Shown piece by piece: positions 41,172 to 48,548 of a stretch of 64,000 bases of DNA. Within the stretch, counting starts at the first letter, position 1. Each line of letters begins with the position of its first letter. The stretch comes from Bdellovibrio bacteriovorus (GTDB lineage: Bacteria; Bdellovibrionota; Bdellovibrionia; Bdellovibrionales; Bdellovibrionaceae), in NCBI RefSeq assembly GCF_002208115.1, contig NZ_CP020946.1, positions 1,860,001 through 1,924,000 on the forward strand, given 5' to 3'. The notes beneath the pieces were generated by a model. The model ran no database searches. It was not told the DNA's origin and was given only the letters and a program-made list of their open reading frames with translations. The position numbers and the translations under genes were made by a program.

Positions 41172-42704
41172 TTACGGCGTCAACTGCAGGACCAGATCAG
41201 AGGATCCTGTCGTCAGCAGTTTATTCACCTGCAAGGACAGACCTTCTGCCACGGGGATCTCCGGCAAAGTCATACGGACCGACTGCCCCCACAAAGAATC
41301 AATGATGCGATCGCGGATCGTCGAGGACTTAAAGCGACGGGACGGGCTGTACCGGGAAATATAGGTGGAATCGTAAGACCCCGTCATTCCCAGCGTCGGA
41401 TTTACGAACTTCGCCTGAACCTTTCCGTCATCCAGCTTCAAGGTCACCTTGGAGGCGAAGGGCAAAGAAAAATTCATAAACGGCACATAGGTACCGGATT
41501 TTGGAGCCCGCATCTTTGCATACATGGAAGCTTTCACAGAGTACTGCACACCTTCGCCCGTGATCTGCACATCTTTATCAGAATAAAGATCAAACATGAA
41601 TTTTGCGGACTTGGAATAATTCATCAGCTCCGGCCAGATAAACAACTGCACAAAGCGTGAACCCATGATCGTGGAAAAACCCGGAAGTTTGCCGGAGCTG
41701 ATCTGATGCAGCCACGTGTTTCCTTTATAAGCTTCGCTCAGCATCACATTAATAAAGTCCTTCGGCAGGCGCAAAGAAGCTGAACTTGAAGCCGCCGCAG
41801 TTTCCTTGTCCAACTTCAATGTCTTGCGGGAGTCCTCAGTAACACGCGTGAATGTCACTTCCAGAATCCCCTTGGCAAGAAGCCCTTCTGTTCCCAGATC
41901 CTGAAAATCCTGAACGGACATTGTGACTTCTATGTCCGGACGAGCCATCACCAGCTTGCGACTGCCTGAGAAATCAAAGTTCACACCTTCGAGGTATTTC
42001 TGCACATAGCTTTTGATAAGTTCTTTCTGAGGTTCAACGAAGCCGGCCGAGTCATTGGTGATCTTGGTCACCTCATTCATCAGGACGTCGGAAAAACCCT
42101 CGGCACCGGAGCATTGAACATTGCCAGCAACCACCCACGCCCCCGGGTTCCAGGAAAGCGCCACAAAATCAACATTGGCACCCGCCTGCGTGCTTCCCAC
42201 ATTCGGAGTCACCTTCATTGCAAACTGACCTTCGCCGGATTTCAGATTCAGGACAATGTCCTTGCACTGCGCCTGCACACGGAAGCGGCCAATGATGCCC
42301 CCGACGTTGCGCTCGACCACATGGTCCACCACGACCTCTGCAATCTTCAGCTCGGCTGCCAGACCTTTGGAGGACAGCTCCAGCGCACTCTGAGATCCGC
42401 TTAAGGAGGGCTTTTCAAGGCGGGTCTTGATATTGATGGAAATCCCCTTAATGTCGACCGGGATCTCCTGACTTACGACTCGCTGATCAGGAAATTGCCA
42501 GTTTGCGGAGAACTCGCGAGTCGTGAGTGTTTTCCACTTTTCTTCAATTAAACTTTGTTGAAATTGTCTAGGTAGTTTCAACTCAAACTCTGATTCCACA
42601 ACAGTTCTAGAAAGTGCGGGTACAGTTATTAAGAATGTGAGTAGCGTGGCCGATAGTTTTGTTGTCATCATAGAACTTCGTTTCCTCATCATGTCAGACA
42701 TCAT
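41172..42704 (-). CDS. Large secreted protein of unknown function
   Basis: The product has up to 510 residues; an in-frame ATG at 42671 gives a neater signal peptide (MMTTKLSATLLTFLITVPAL). The mature protein is beta-rich with long amphipathic segments and no hydrophobic helix, and I do not recognise a family. The pattern could suit a lipid-binding elongated protein, but that is only an impression. It sits on the opposite strand between the porin-like gene and the RND exporter gene, converging on the former with two bases between the stops and starting 72 bases from the latter. Confidence 0.55.
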   Translation of the reverse strand: MMSDMMRKRSSMMTTKLSATLLTFLITVPALSRTVVESEFELKLPRQFQQSLIEEKWKTLTTREFSANWQFPDQRVVSQEIPVDIKGISINIKTRLEKPSLSGSQSALELSSKGLAAELKIAEVVVDHVVERNVGGIIGRFRVQAQCKDIVLNLKSGEGQFAMKVTPNVGSTQAGANVDFVALSWNPGAWVVAGNVQCSGAEGFSDVLMNEVTKITNDSAGFVEPQKELIKSYVQKYLEGVNFDFSGSRKLVMARPDIEVTMSVQDFQDLGTEGLLAKGILEVTFTRVTEDSRKTLKLDKETAAASSSASLRLPKDFINVMLSEAYKGNTWLHQISSGKLPGFSTIMGSRFVQLFIWPELMNYSKSAKFMFDLYSDKDVQITGEGVQYSVKASMYAKMRAPKSGTYVPFMNFSLPFASKVTLKLDDGKVQAKFVNPTLGMTGSYDSTYISRYSPSRRFKSSTIRDRIIDSLWGQSVRMTLPEIPVAEGLSLQVNKLLTTGSSDLVLQLTP

Positions 42705-42776
42705 GTTTCTAAGTTACGGCTTCAACTGAAAAATCTAAAGGAACTTTTTTAAGCAGAATCGAAAGAAGACATTCCA

Positions 42777-45700
42777 ATGATAAATACGACAATCGCCAAA
42801 TTATTTTCAAAAGTTTCCGTCAAAACAGTCTGCATTTCTACTCTTCTTTTTGTTTTTTTCGCCACCATCCTTAGTCTGTTCGCGCTTCCGAATTTACAAA
42901 CTCAATACAGTTTGAAGCAGTTCCTTCCCACTGATAACCCGCTTTTACAAAGAGACGAACACACCAAACAGGTCTTTCAGCTTTCTGAAGCTCAGCCCTT
43001 TATCATCACGGCCAAAGTGAAGGATGATGGCGAAACCTGGTTTGCCAAAGACAAGATTGAAAGCCTGAAAAATCTGACAGATCTGCTGGCAAACTTTCCT
43101 GGCGTGAAAGGCACACTGAGTCTGGCCACAGTCCAAGGTGCCGTAAACAACAAAGATGGCCTGAGCGTAGGTCCATTGCTGCAAAATCTGCCGGAAAAAA
43201 ACTGGAAACGGGAAACCCTGGCCAATCCCCTGATTTCACCGACACTTATCTCCGAAGACGCGCGCACGGCCTCAGTCATTGTGAACATCAAGTCGATGAA
43301 CACCAAAGAGCTGCAGCATCTTCGTCAGAATCTGGCGGTGACCGCCTCGGCCTCGGTGCCATTTGCTCAAGTTGAAATCGGCGGAACCCCGGCCGTACAA
43401 ACCGACGTGGGGGCCTTGCTGACCACGGAGATCCGCAACTTTGTTGTTCTGGGTTTTATTGCCTGTTTCCTGGTGCTGGGTCTGGTGTTTGCCAACTGGT
43501 CGCCTTTGATTATTTCTTTTGTGATCATTCTTTGTGCCAACATTCTGGTCCTGGCAGCAATGGCACTTGCCGGATATCCGTTCTCTGTTCTTTCCAGCAC
43601 CATTCCAATTCTGACCACCGTGGATGTGGTCTCTTTGGTTATTCATACTCTTTTAAGGTACGCCGAAGAACAAAAAAGCCAGCCGTTCCTGACACATCAG
43701 GAACGGGTCATTTATACTTTCAAAGCACTCTTTGGAACGAATTTCTTTGCCTCCACGACCACCATGATTGGTTTTTTAAGTCTGCTGGTAACGAAAGTGC
43801 CACTGATTCGGGACTACGGTTTGACGGCTGCGGGCGCGATCATCATTGGCTGGATTGTCACCACATTGCTGCTATTCCCGATGCTTTACTTTATGCCGGG
43901 TCCAAAAGCGCGTGACTGGGCGTGGGCGAAAGCACGCTGGGGACTGTATCTGTTCCGTCGCTCCGGCGTCTGGGCCTTTTTAATTATTTTAGTGTGTTCT
44001 GCTTTGGCCATCAAAGGCCAGGGACTCAGTTGGTCTGCAAGGCTGTTTGATGATTTGCCCGCCAACCATCAGGTGCGCCTGTCCACTGAAACCATCGATC
44101 GCGAACTGGGTGGAATGATCCCGGTGGACATTGAAGTCCGCGGGCCTTCCGATTCCTGGAATGAACCTCAATTATTGGCGCGTCTGGATCAGTTGCTCGT
44201 TGAACTGCGGAGTATTGATGGCGTGGGAAGTGTTGTGGGGCTTCCGGATCTGGTGGCCGCGGCAAATCTTCATCATTCCCGCCTGCCCGCCAGTCGCTCC
44301 TCGACCGCTGAGATCTTTTTCCTTTACTCTTTAAGCAGTGCAAGTCCGCTTAAGAACTTCCTGACGACGGATTCATCCAATACACGTATTTCAGTTCGCA
44401 CCTTTGATCTTCCTTCGAACCAACTGCAGGAAGTGGTGAATCAGATCCGCGAAAAAGCCCAGACCGCGTTCCCTCAAATGAAGGTGGATGTGACCGGCAT
44501 GGGATCCACCATTCACCACTTAAATAACGAACTATCCAAGGAACTGATCTTTGGCTTCTGGCATTCGATGATCGCCATTGCTTTGGTGCTGGTCTTTGTT
44601 TTCAGATCCGTGCGCTGGGCGATTGTGGCGTGTATTCCGAACCTGGTGCCACCGGCAGCCCTGCTGGGCTTCCTTGCAATTTCTGAAACGCCCATCAAAC
44701 CAAGCATTGCGATTATTTTCTCGATTGCTCTGGGACTGGCATTCAACAATACGGTTTATCTGCTGGAACGTCTTAAATACATGCAGAAAAAATCCAGCAG
44801 CAAAGAGCTGGAAATCGAGCGCACCTTATGGCGTGAAGGAAACCCTTGTCTGATATCAAGTCTGATTCTGCTGGCGGGCTTCTCCGTCTTTATGGCGTCA
44901 TATTTTGCCATGAACAGGATCTTTGGCTTCTATATGATTTTGTCAATGCTCGCTGGACTGGTGGGGGATTTGATTCTTCTTCCAACGCTGTTGAAAAGTT
45001 GCCCTTGGTTGCTGGCTCCCGTACCGTGGAAAAAGGAGAAAGTCATGGCAACAACCGCAGTGATACTTTTGACAATACTTGTGGCAATGGCCCCTGTTCC
45101 AACTCACGCCCAGCCTCCGACGACAGAAAAACTGGGCGAGGAAATGAGTCAGCGCCTGCGTTCCCGGGATGAGCAGTTCGTGGTGAAGATGAAAATCATC
45201 GAAGCCGATGGCTCCAGCAAAGACCGCGAGATGAAGATCTGGCGTTTCAGTCCGCAGAAAAAAGAGCACTATCTTTTAGTGCGGATGCAAAAACCCCAGG
45301 ACTTAAAGGGCACGGCCCTGCTGGCCACCCTGAAGGGCGAACAGGAGGACAAATGGATTTACCTGCCCTCCACCAAACAAACGCGCCGCCTGACCGGGGA
45401 ATCCGGGCAAGGGGGCATTCTGGGGTCTGAGCTTTCCACCGAGGACTTTGATTTCAATCGCGATCAGGGCGTACAAACTGTTATTAAGAAAGAAGCCGAG
45501 ATCGGCGGGAAGAAATATCTGATCGTTGAATCCGATGTGAACACGACCTCCCCGTCTTATTCCAAAATCATCAGCTATGTTTCCGCCACGGATTATGTGC
45601 CGGTGAAGGTCGAGTGTTACGACAAACAGGGAAAACTTCTGAAAACCCTGGATTTCACGGGGTACAAAAAGGTTGCAGGCAACAAAATGCGGGCTTCAAA

Positions 45701-45818
45701 AATCAGTATCAAAAATGTGCAGAACAAAAGAGCCACGGTGATTGGCCTGTCCCAGGTCAAAATCGACCAGGGCCTGACTGCCGCACGCTTTACACCGAAA
45801 GCGCTGGCAGAAGACTAA
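42777..45818 (+). CDS. RND/MMPL exporter fused to a periplasmic lipoprotein-sorting-like domain
   Basis: Residues 1-750 form a complete RND superfamily exporter of the MMPL/HpnN-like type. There is one N-terminal helix, a periplasmic domain, a five-helix block (about 225-370), a second helix near 395, another periplasmic domain and a second block (about 605-740). From residue 757 the frame continues into a signal-peptide-like helix and a beta-rich domain of about 235 residues resembling outer membrane lipoprotein-sorting (LolA/LppX-like) proteins, with KIWRFSPQKKEHYLLVRMQKP and KWIYLPSTKQTRRL. These are usually separate genes. An ATG at 45045 with an ideal AAGGAG may also start the C-terminal protein alone. 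Confidence 0.85.
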   Translation: MINTTIAKLFSKVSVKTVCISTLLFVFFATILSLFALPNLQTQYSLKQFLPTDNPLLQRDEHTKQVFQLSEAQPFIITAKVKDDGETWFAKDKIESLKNLTDLLANFPGVKGTLSLATVQGAVNNKDGLSVGPLLQNLPEKNWKRETLANPLISPTLISEDARTASVIVNIKSMNTKELQHLRQNLAVTASASVPFAQVEIGGTPAVQTDVGALLTTEIRNFVVLGFIACFLVLGLVFANWSPLIISFVIILCANILVLAAMALAGYPFSVLSSTIPILTTVDVVSLVIHTLLRYAEEQKSQPFLTHQERVIYTFKALFGTNFFASTTTMIGFLSLLVTKVPLIRDYGLTAAGAIIIGWIVTTLLLFPMLYFMPGPKARDWAWAKARWGLYLFRRSGVWAFLIILVCSALAIKGQGLSWSARLFDDLPANHQVRLSTETIDRELGGMIPVDIEVRGPSDSWNEPQLLARLDQLLVELRSIDGVGSVVGLPDLVAAANLHHSRLPASRSSTAEIFFLYSLSSASPLKNFLTTDSSNTRISVRTFDLPSNQLQEVVNQIREKAQTAFPQMKVDVTGMGSTIHHLNNELSKELIFGFWHSMIAIALVLVFVFRSVRWAIVACIPNLVPPAALLGFLAISETPIKPSIAIIFSIALGLAFNNTVYLLERLKYMQKKSSSKELEIERTLWREGNPCLISSLILLAGFSVFMASYFAMNRIFGFYMILSMLAGLVGDLILLPTLLKSCPWLLAPVPWKKEKVMATTAVILLTILVAMAPVPTHAQPPTTEKLGEEMSQRLRSRDEQFVVKMKIIEADGSSKDREMKIWRFSPQKKEHYLLVRMQKPQDLKGTALLATLKGEQEDKWIYLPSTKQTRRLTGESGQGGILGSELSTEDFDFNRDQGVQTVIKKEAEIGGKKYLIVESDVNTTSPSYSKIISYVSATDYVPVKVECYDKQGKLLKTLDFTGYKKVAGNKMRASKISIKNVQNKRATVIGLSQVKIDQGLTAARFTPKALAED
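45033..45047 (+). promoter_or_regulatory. Internal ribosome binding site and start codon within the RND gene
   Basis: AAGGAG at 45033-45038 lies six bases before an in-frame ATG at 45045. Translation from it would give a 257-residue periplasmic protein with its own signal peptide (residues 757-778 of the long product, ending VPTHA). Either the gene makes two products or the exporter lost its stop codon recently. Confidence 0.6.
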
Positions 45819-46321
45819 TTCTTTTTGATGTAGTCAGCAAAGAGGTCATTGACTCGTTCCGGCGGCAACTGGAAGGCAATGGCCCCAAGTTCCTTTAAAT
45901 AGATTTCCAGAATCTGGATTTCACTTAAATCCGGGAACTCGATTTTCATCGCTTTCATCAGCAAAGCCTCGGCCTCATTGATCATCTTGCCAAACTGGGT
46001 GCCGGCGTTTTTCTCCAGATAATAAAGCACGAACAAGTAAGGCATGTTTTTCACATCCCGCAGGACGTCGCGCAGACGCTCGCGAATGCCGACTGTTTTG
46101 GTCCGTTCCATGTTGAAGATATGAGAGATGACGAATTTATAGGCTTCTTCCAGAACCTTGTCCTTCTCTTTACCGAAATAGTAGTAAATCAGGGACCGGG
46201 TGACGTTGGATTCTCTGGAAATATCAGACAAGGTCCATTGTAAATGGCCTTTGGCCACTTCCATCTTCAGGATAGCGTTACAGACCGCAAAATAAATTTC
46301 TTCCTTCGATTGAGTTGCCAT
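45815..46321 (-). CDS. TetR-family transcriptional repressor
   Basis: From the ATG at 46321 the product has 168 residues. The helix-turn-helix is at about residues 26-50 (LSDISRESNVTRSLIYYYFGKEKD), a typical TetR recognition motif. The C-terminal ligand-binding helices are less conserved. The gene is divergent from the GH3 operon and convergent with the RND gene, whose stop it overlaps by three bases. Two 25-bp repeats between it and the GH3 gene are likely operators. It may sense the lipid or acyl compound handled by its neighbours. Confidence 0.85.
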   Translation of the reverse strand: MATQSKEEIYFAVCNAILKMEVAKGHLQWTLSDISRESNVTRSLIYYYFGKEKDKVLEEAYKFVISHIFNMERTKTVGIRERLRDVLRDVKNMPYLFVLYYLEKNAGTQFGKMINEAEALLMKAMKIEFPDLSEIQILEIYLKELGAIAFQLPPERVNDLFADYIKKN

Positions 46322-46330
46322 CCTGCAATT

Positions 46331-46357
46331 TTGACAAAAACACCCGAATTCTGTCAA
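46331..46357. promoter_or_regulatory. TetR operator candidate 1
   Basis: TTGACA and TGTCAA arms are separated by a 15-base spacer. The 25-bp core from 46333 (GACAAAAACACCC then GAATTCTGTCAA) is repeated 42 bases downstream. It lies 10 bases upstream of the repressor start, an autoregulatory position. Confidence 0.6.
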
Positions 46358-46374
46358 TGGAAGCCGCCGAATTC

Positions 46375-46399
46375 GACAAAAACCCTCATTTACTGTCAA
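46375..46399. promoter_or_regulatory. TetR operator candidate 2
   Basis: GACAAAAACCC at the left end and ACTGTCAA at the right end match copy 1 at both ends, with a different centre. The start-to-start distance from copy 1 is 42 bases, about four helical turns, so two dimers would sit on the same DNA face. It is 66 bases from the GH3 start. Confidence 0.6.
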
Positions 46400-46464
46400 C
46401 GCGTTAAAGCGACAACGGCTCTAAATCGAAATAGATTGCCTTCATTCCAACGAAGGAGAATTTT

Positions 46465-47985
46465 ATGTTCGCAGTGAATCATGTTGTCCAGTCCCTGGGT
46501 CAAAAGTATCTGAAAACATACGGTCAAAGAATGACCGTGAATCACCAGGACCTGCTTGCCAAACAGGAAAAGAACTTTGCCAGTCTGAAGCGCTCTATGG
46601 TGGGCACACGCATCTATAAGGATCTGCGTTTGTCCCATATCCATTCATACGAAGAATTTGTAAACCACGTTCCGGTTTTTGGTTACGACGAATATGCGCC
46701 CTATGTCGATATGATTGCCGCAGGCCATAAAGACATTCTTTTTAAAGACAAAGCGGATTATTTCGGTCTTTCCTCCGGCACTTCCGGCAAAGACTCCAAA
46801 CGTGTTCCTTATAATGAGCGCATGATCCGCATGTTCATCAAATCGCAAAAGCGTATCGCAAGCAAACTGTCCACTCTGGAGCCCAATCTGAACCTGCTGA
46901 AAGCCGGTCGCCTGACGTTTGGTTCCGATCCTTATCTGTATTCACAGAATGGTTTTAAATTTGGTTATATTTCCGGGATTCTGTCCACCCGTGTTCCAAA
47001 GGCTTTGGCCAAGAACACCTTCCCTTGCCGGGAGGTGCTGGCTATTTCCAACTGGGATAAAAAGATTGAAATGCTGGTCAACGAATCCATCCAGCAGGAC
47101 ATTCAAGTGGTGAGCGGAATCCCTACTTACATTATCTCGATCTTTGAGGCGGTTTTGCAAAAAACCGGCAAGACTCATATCAACGAAATCTGGCCAAACC
47201 TGAAGGTTTTCGTTTACGCAGCCACCCCGATCAAACAATACCAAGAGCGTATCGACCGCCTGGTGGGTCATGAACTGAACTATTACGGCGTTTACGCGGC
47301 CACAGAAGCGGCTATCGGCTTGCCATACGAAAAGTATGAAAACGGCCGTCAGCGTTACTTCCTGAACCCGGACCTGATTTATTCCTTCACGCCGGTCAAT
47401 GGACCGAAAAAGAACGTCGGCCTGCACCAGATCGAAATGGGCGTGGCTTATTATTTGAACGTGGGCACTCCCAACGGAATGATTCACTATTGCATGAAAG
47501 ACGTTGTCAGCTTTGACCTGAATAACGGCGATCTGGTTTTCGAATTTGTCGGTCGTAAATCCACGGGCATGAACCTGGCGGCGGAAAAAGTCAGCGACGA
47601 TGAAATCCTGGATTGTTATCTGAACACCAAAAACTCTTTGAATGTGGACATGCGCCACTTCTTCCTTTCGCCGGTTCTGAACGAAGGCAAAGCTTCTTAT
47701 CTTTGGACCTTGTTCGTACCGGAAAATGCCGACATCAACCCGGACGCTCTGGCCCAAACCCTGGATCAGCAGATGCAAAAGCTGAATGGCGATTACCATG
47801 ACTGCCGTGAGGTGGGTGTTCTGGGGCCGGCCCAAGTGCAAATCATGAACGCCGACTATTTGCAGGCGTATTTCGAAAAAAACCGCAGCCGCGGCCAGTT
47901 CAAAATGAAAACCACGTTTGAAACTGCTGAAGAATACCTGAGCTTCATCCGCAACAACCTGGAACAGACAGGACTTGCACAATGA
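46465..47985 (+). CDS. GH3-family acyl-acid amido synthetase-like protein
   Basis: The 506-residue protein resembles GH3 enzymes (auxin-responsive promoter family), which activate a carboxylic acid with ATP and join it to an amino acid. It has the adenylate-forming phosphate loop FGLSSGTSGKDSKRVP (residues 100-115), a second nucleotide motif YYGVYAATEAAIG, and the RKSTGMNLAAEKVSDDE hinge before the C-terminal domain. It is cytoplasmic. The ATG follows CGAAGGAG. It starts an operon with an exporter and an Ntn amidohydrolase, both coupled by ATGA overlaps. The acid and amine substrates are unknown. Confidence 0.85.
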   Translation: MFAVNHVVQSLGQKYLKTYGQRMTVNHQDLLAKQEKNFASLKRSMVGTRIYKDLRLSHIHSYEEFVNHVPVFGYDEYAPYVDMIAAGHKDILFKDKADYFGLSSGTSGKDSKRVPYNERMIRMFIKSQKRIASKLSTLEPNLNLLKAGRLTFGSDPYLYSQNGFKFGYISGILSTRVPKALAKNTFPCREVLAISNWDKKIEMLVNESIQQDIQVVSGIPTYIISIFEAVLQKTGKTHINEIWPNLKVFVYAATPIKQYQERIDRLVGHELNYYGVYAATEAAIGLPYEKYENGRQRYFLNPDLIYSFTPVNGPKKNVGLHQIEMGVAYYLNVGTPNGMIHYCMKDVVSFDLNNGDLVFEFVGRKSTGMNLAAEKVSDDEILDCYLNTKNSLNVDMRHFFLSPVLNEGKASYLWTLFVPENADINPDALAQTLDQQMQKLNGDYHDCREVGVLGPAQVQIMNADYLQAYFEKNRSRGQFKMKTTFETAEEYLSFIRNNLEQTGLAQ

Positions 47986-48548
47986 TTCTGTGGATGATTT
48001 CAGTGGGATTCTTATCAGCGTTTGCGCTGGGGCCGGCAAGCTTCAGCATCATTCGCAGCCTGGTGTCCCGCCGCACCTGGCCCTGGTCCTCGATTGCAGG
48101 TTTTTTACTGGGGGATGTGGCGTACATCCTTCTGGCGATGGCCCTGCTAAAAAGCCCATTGTTTCACCAGGAATGGCTTAAGGTCACTCTGACCGCAATG
48201 ACCGCCTTGGTACTTTCAGCTTACTCTTTGAAAGTTCTACTTTCCAAAGAACAGCCAGCCCCACTTGAAATCCCCCATCAGGGATTCACCAAGAGTCTGG
48301 CTTTGACACTTTCCAACTTCCATCTGGTTCTGATCTATGCCGGTTTGTTCGTTCACCTGCGTGAGGCCCAATCCCTGTGGCTGGGAGTTGTCGTGTATCT
48401 TCTGACCTTCGTGGTCAGCTTCCTGGCTCTTTTGTGGGGGCTAAAAAGACTGCACGGACCTATTAAAAAATTCTTAAGAAAAATCGAAATCGTGGCTGCC
48501 TGCGGTTTCTTCTGCTTTTCAATTTACCTTTCTGTGGGGATTCTATGA
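47982..48548 (+). CDS. LysE/RhtB-type membrane exporter
   Basis: The 188-residue inner membrane protein has about six hydrophobic helices. Its first part, FLSAFALGPASFSIIRSLVSRR, matches the LysE/RhtB family signature (GPxxxxxxxxxxxxR). Members export amino acids and derivatives. It overlaps both its neighbours by ATGA, so the three proteins of the operon are probably made together. An N-acyl or amide product of the GH3 enzyme is a reasonable cargo, by context only. Confidence 0.78.
   Translation: MILWMISVGFLSAFALGPASFSIIRSLVSRRTWPWSSIAGFLLGDVAYILLAMALLKSPLFHQEWLKVTLTAMTALVLSAYSLKVLLSKEQPAPLEIPHQGFTKSLALTLSNFHLVLIYAGLFVHLREAQSLWLGVVVYLLTFVVSFLALLWGLKRLHGPIKKFLRKIEIVAACGFFCFSIYLSVGIL

Noticed and set aside
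46942..48039. 365-codon minus-strand frame opposite the GH3 gene
   Set aside because: It is a shadow of the GH3 gene, with no ribosome binding site and no motif.
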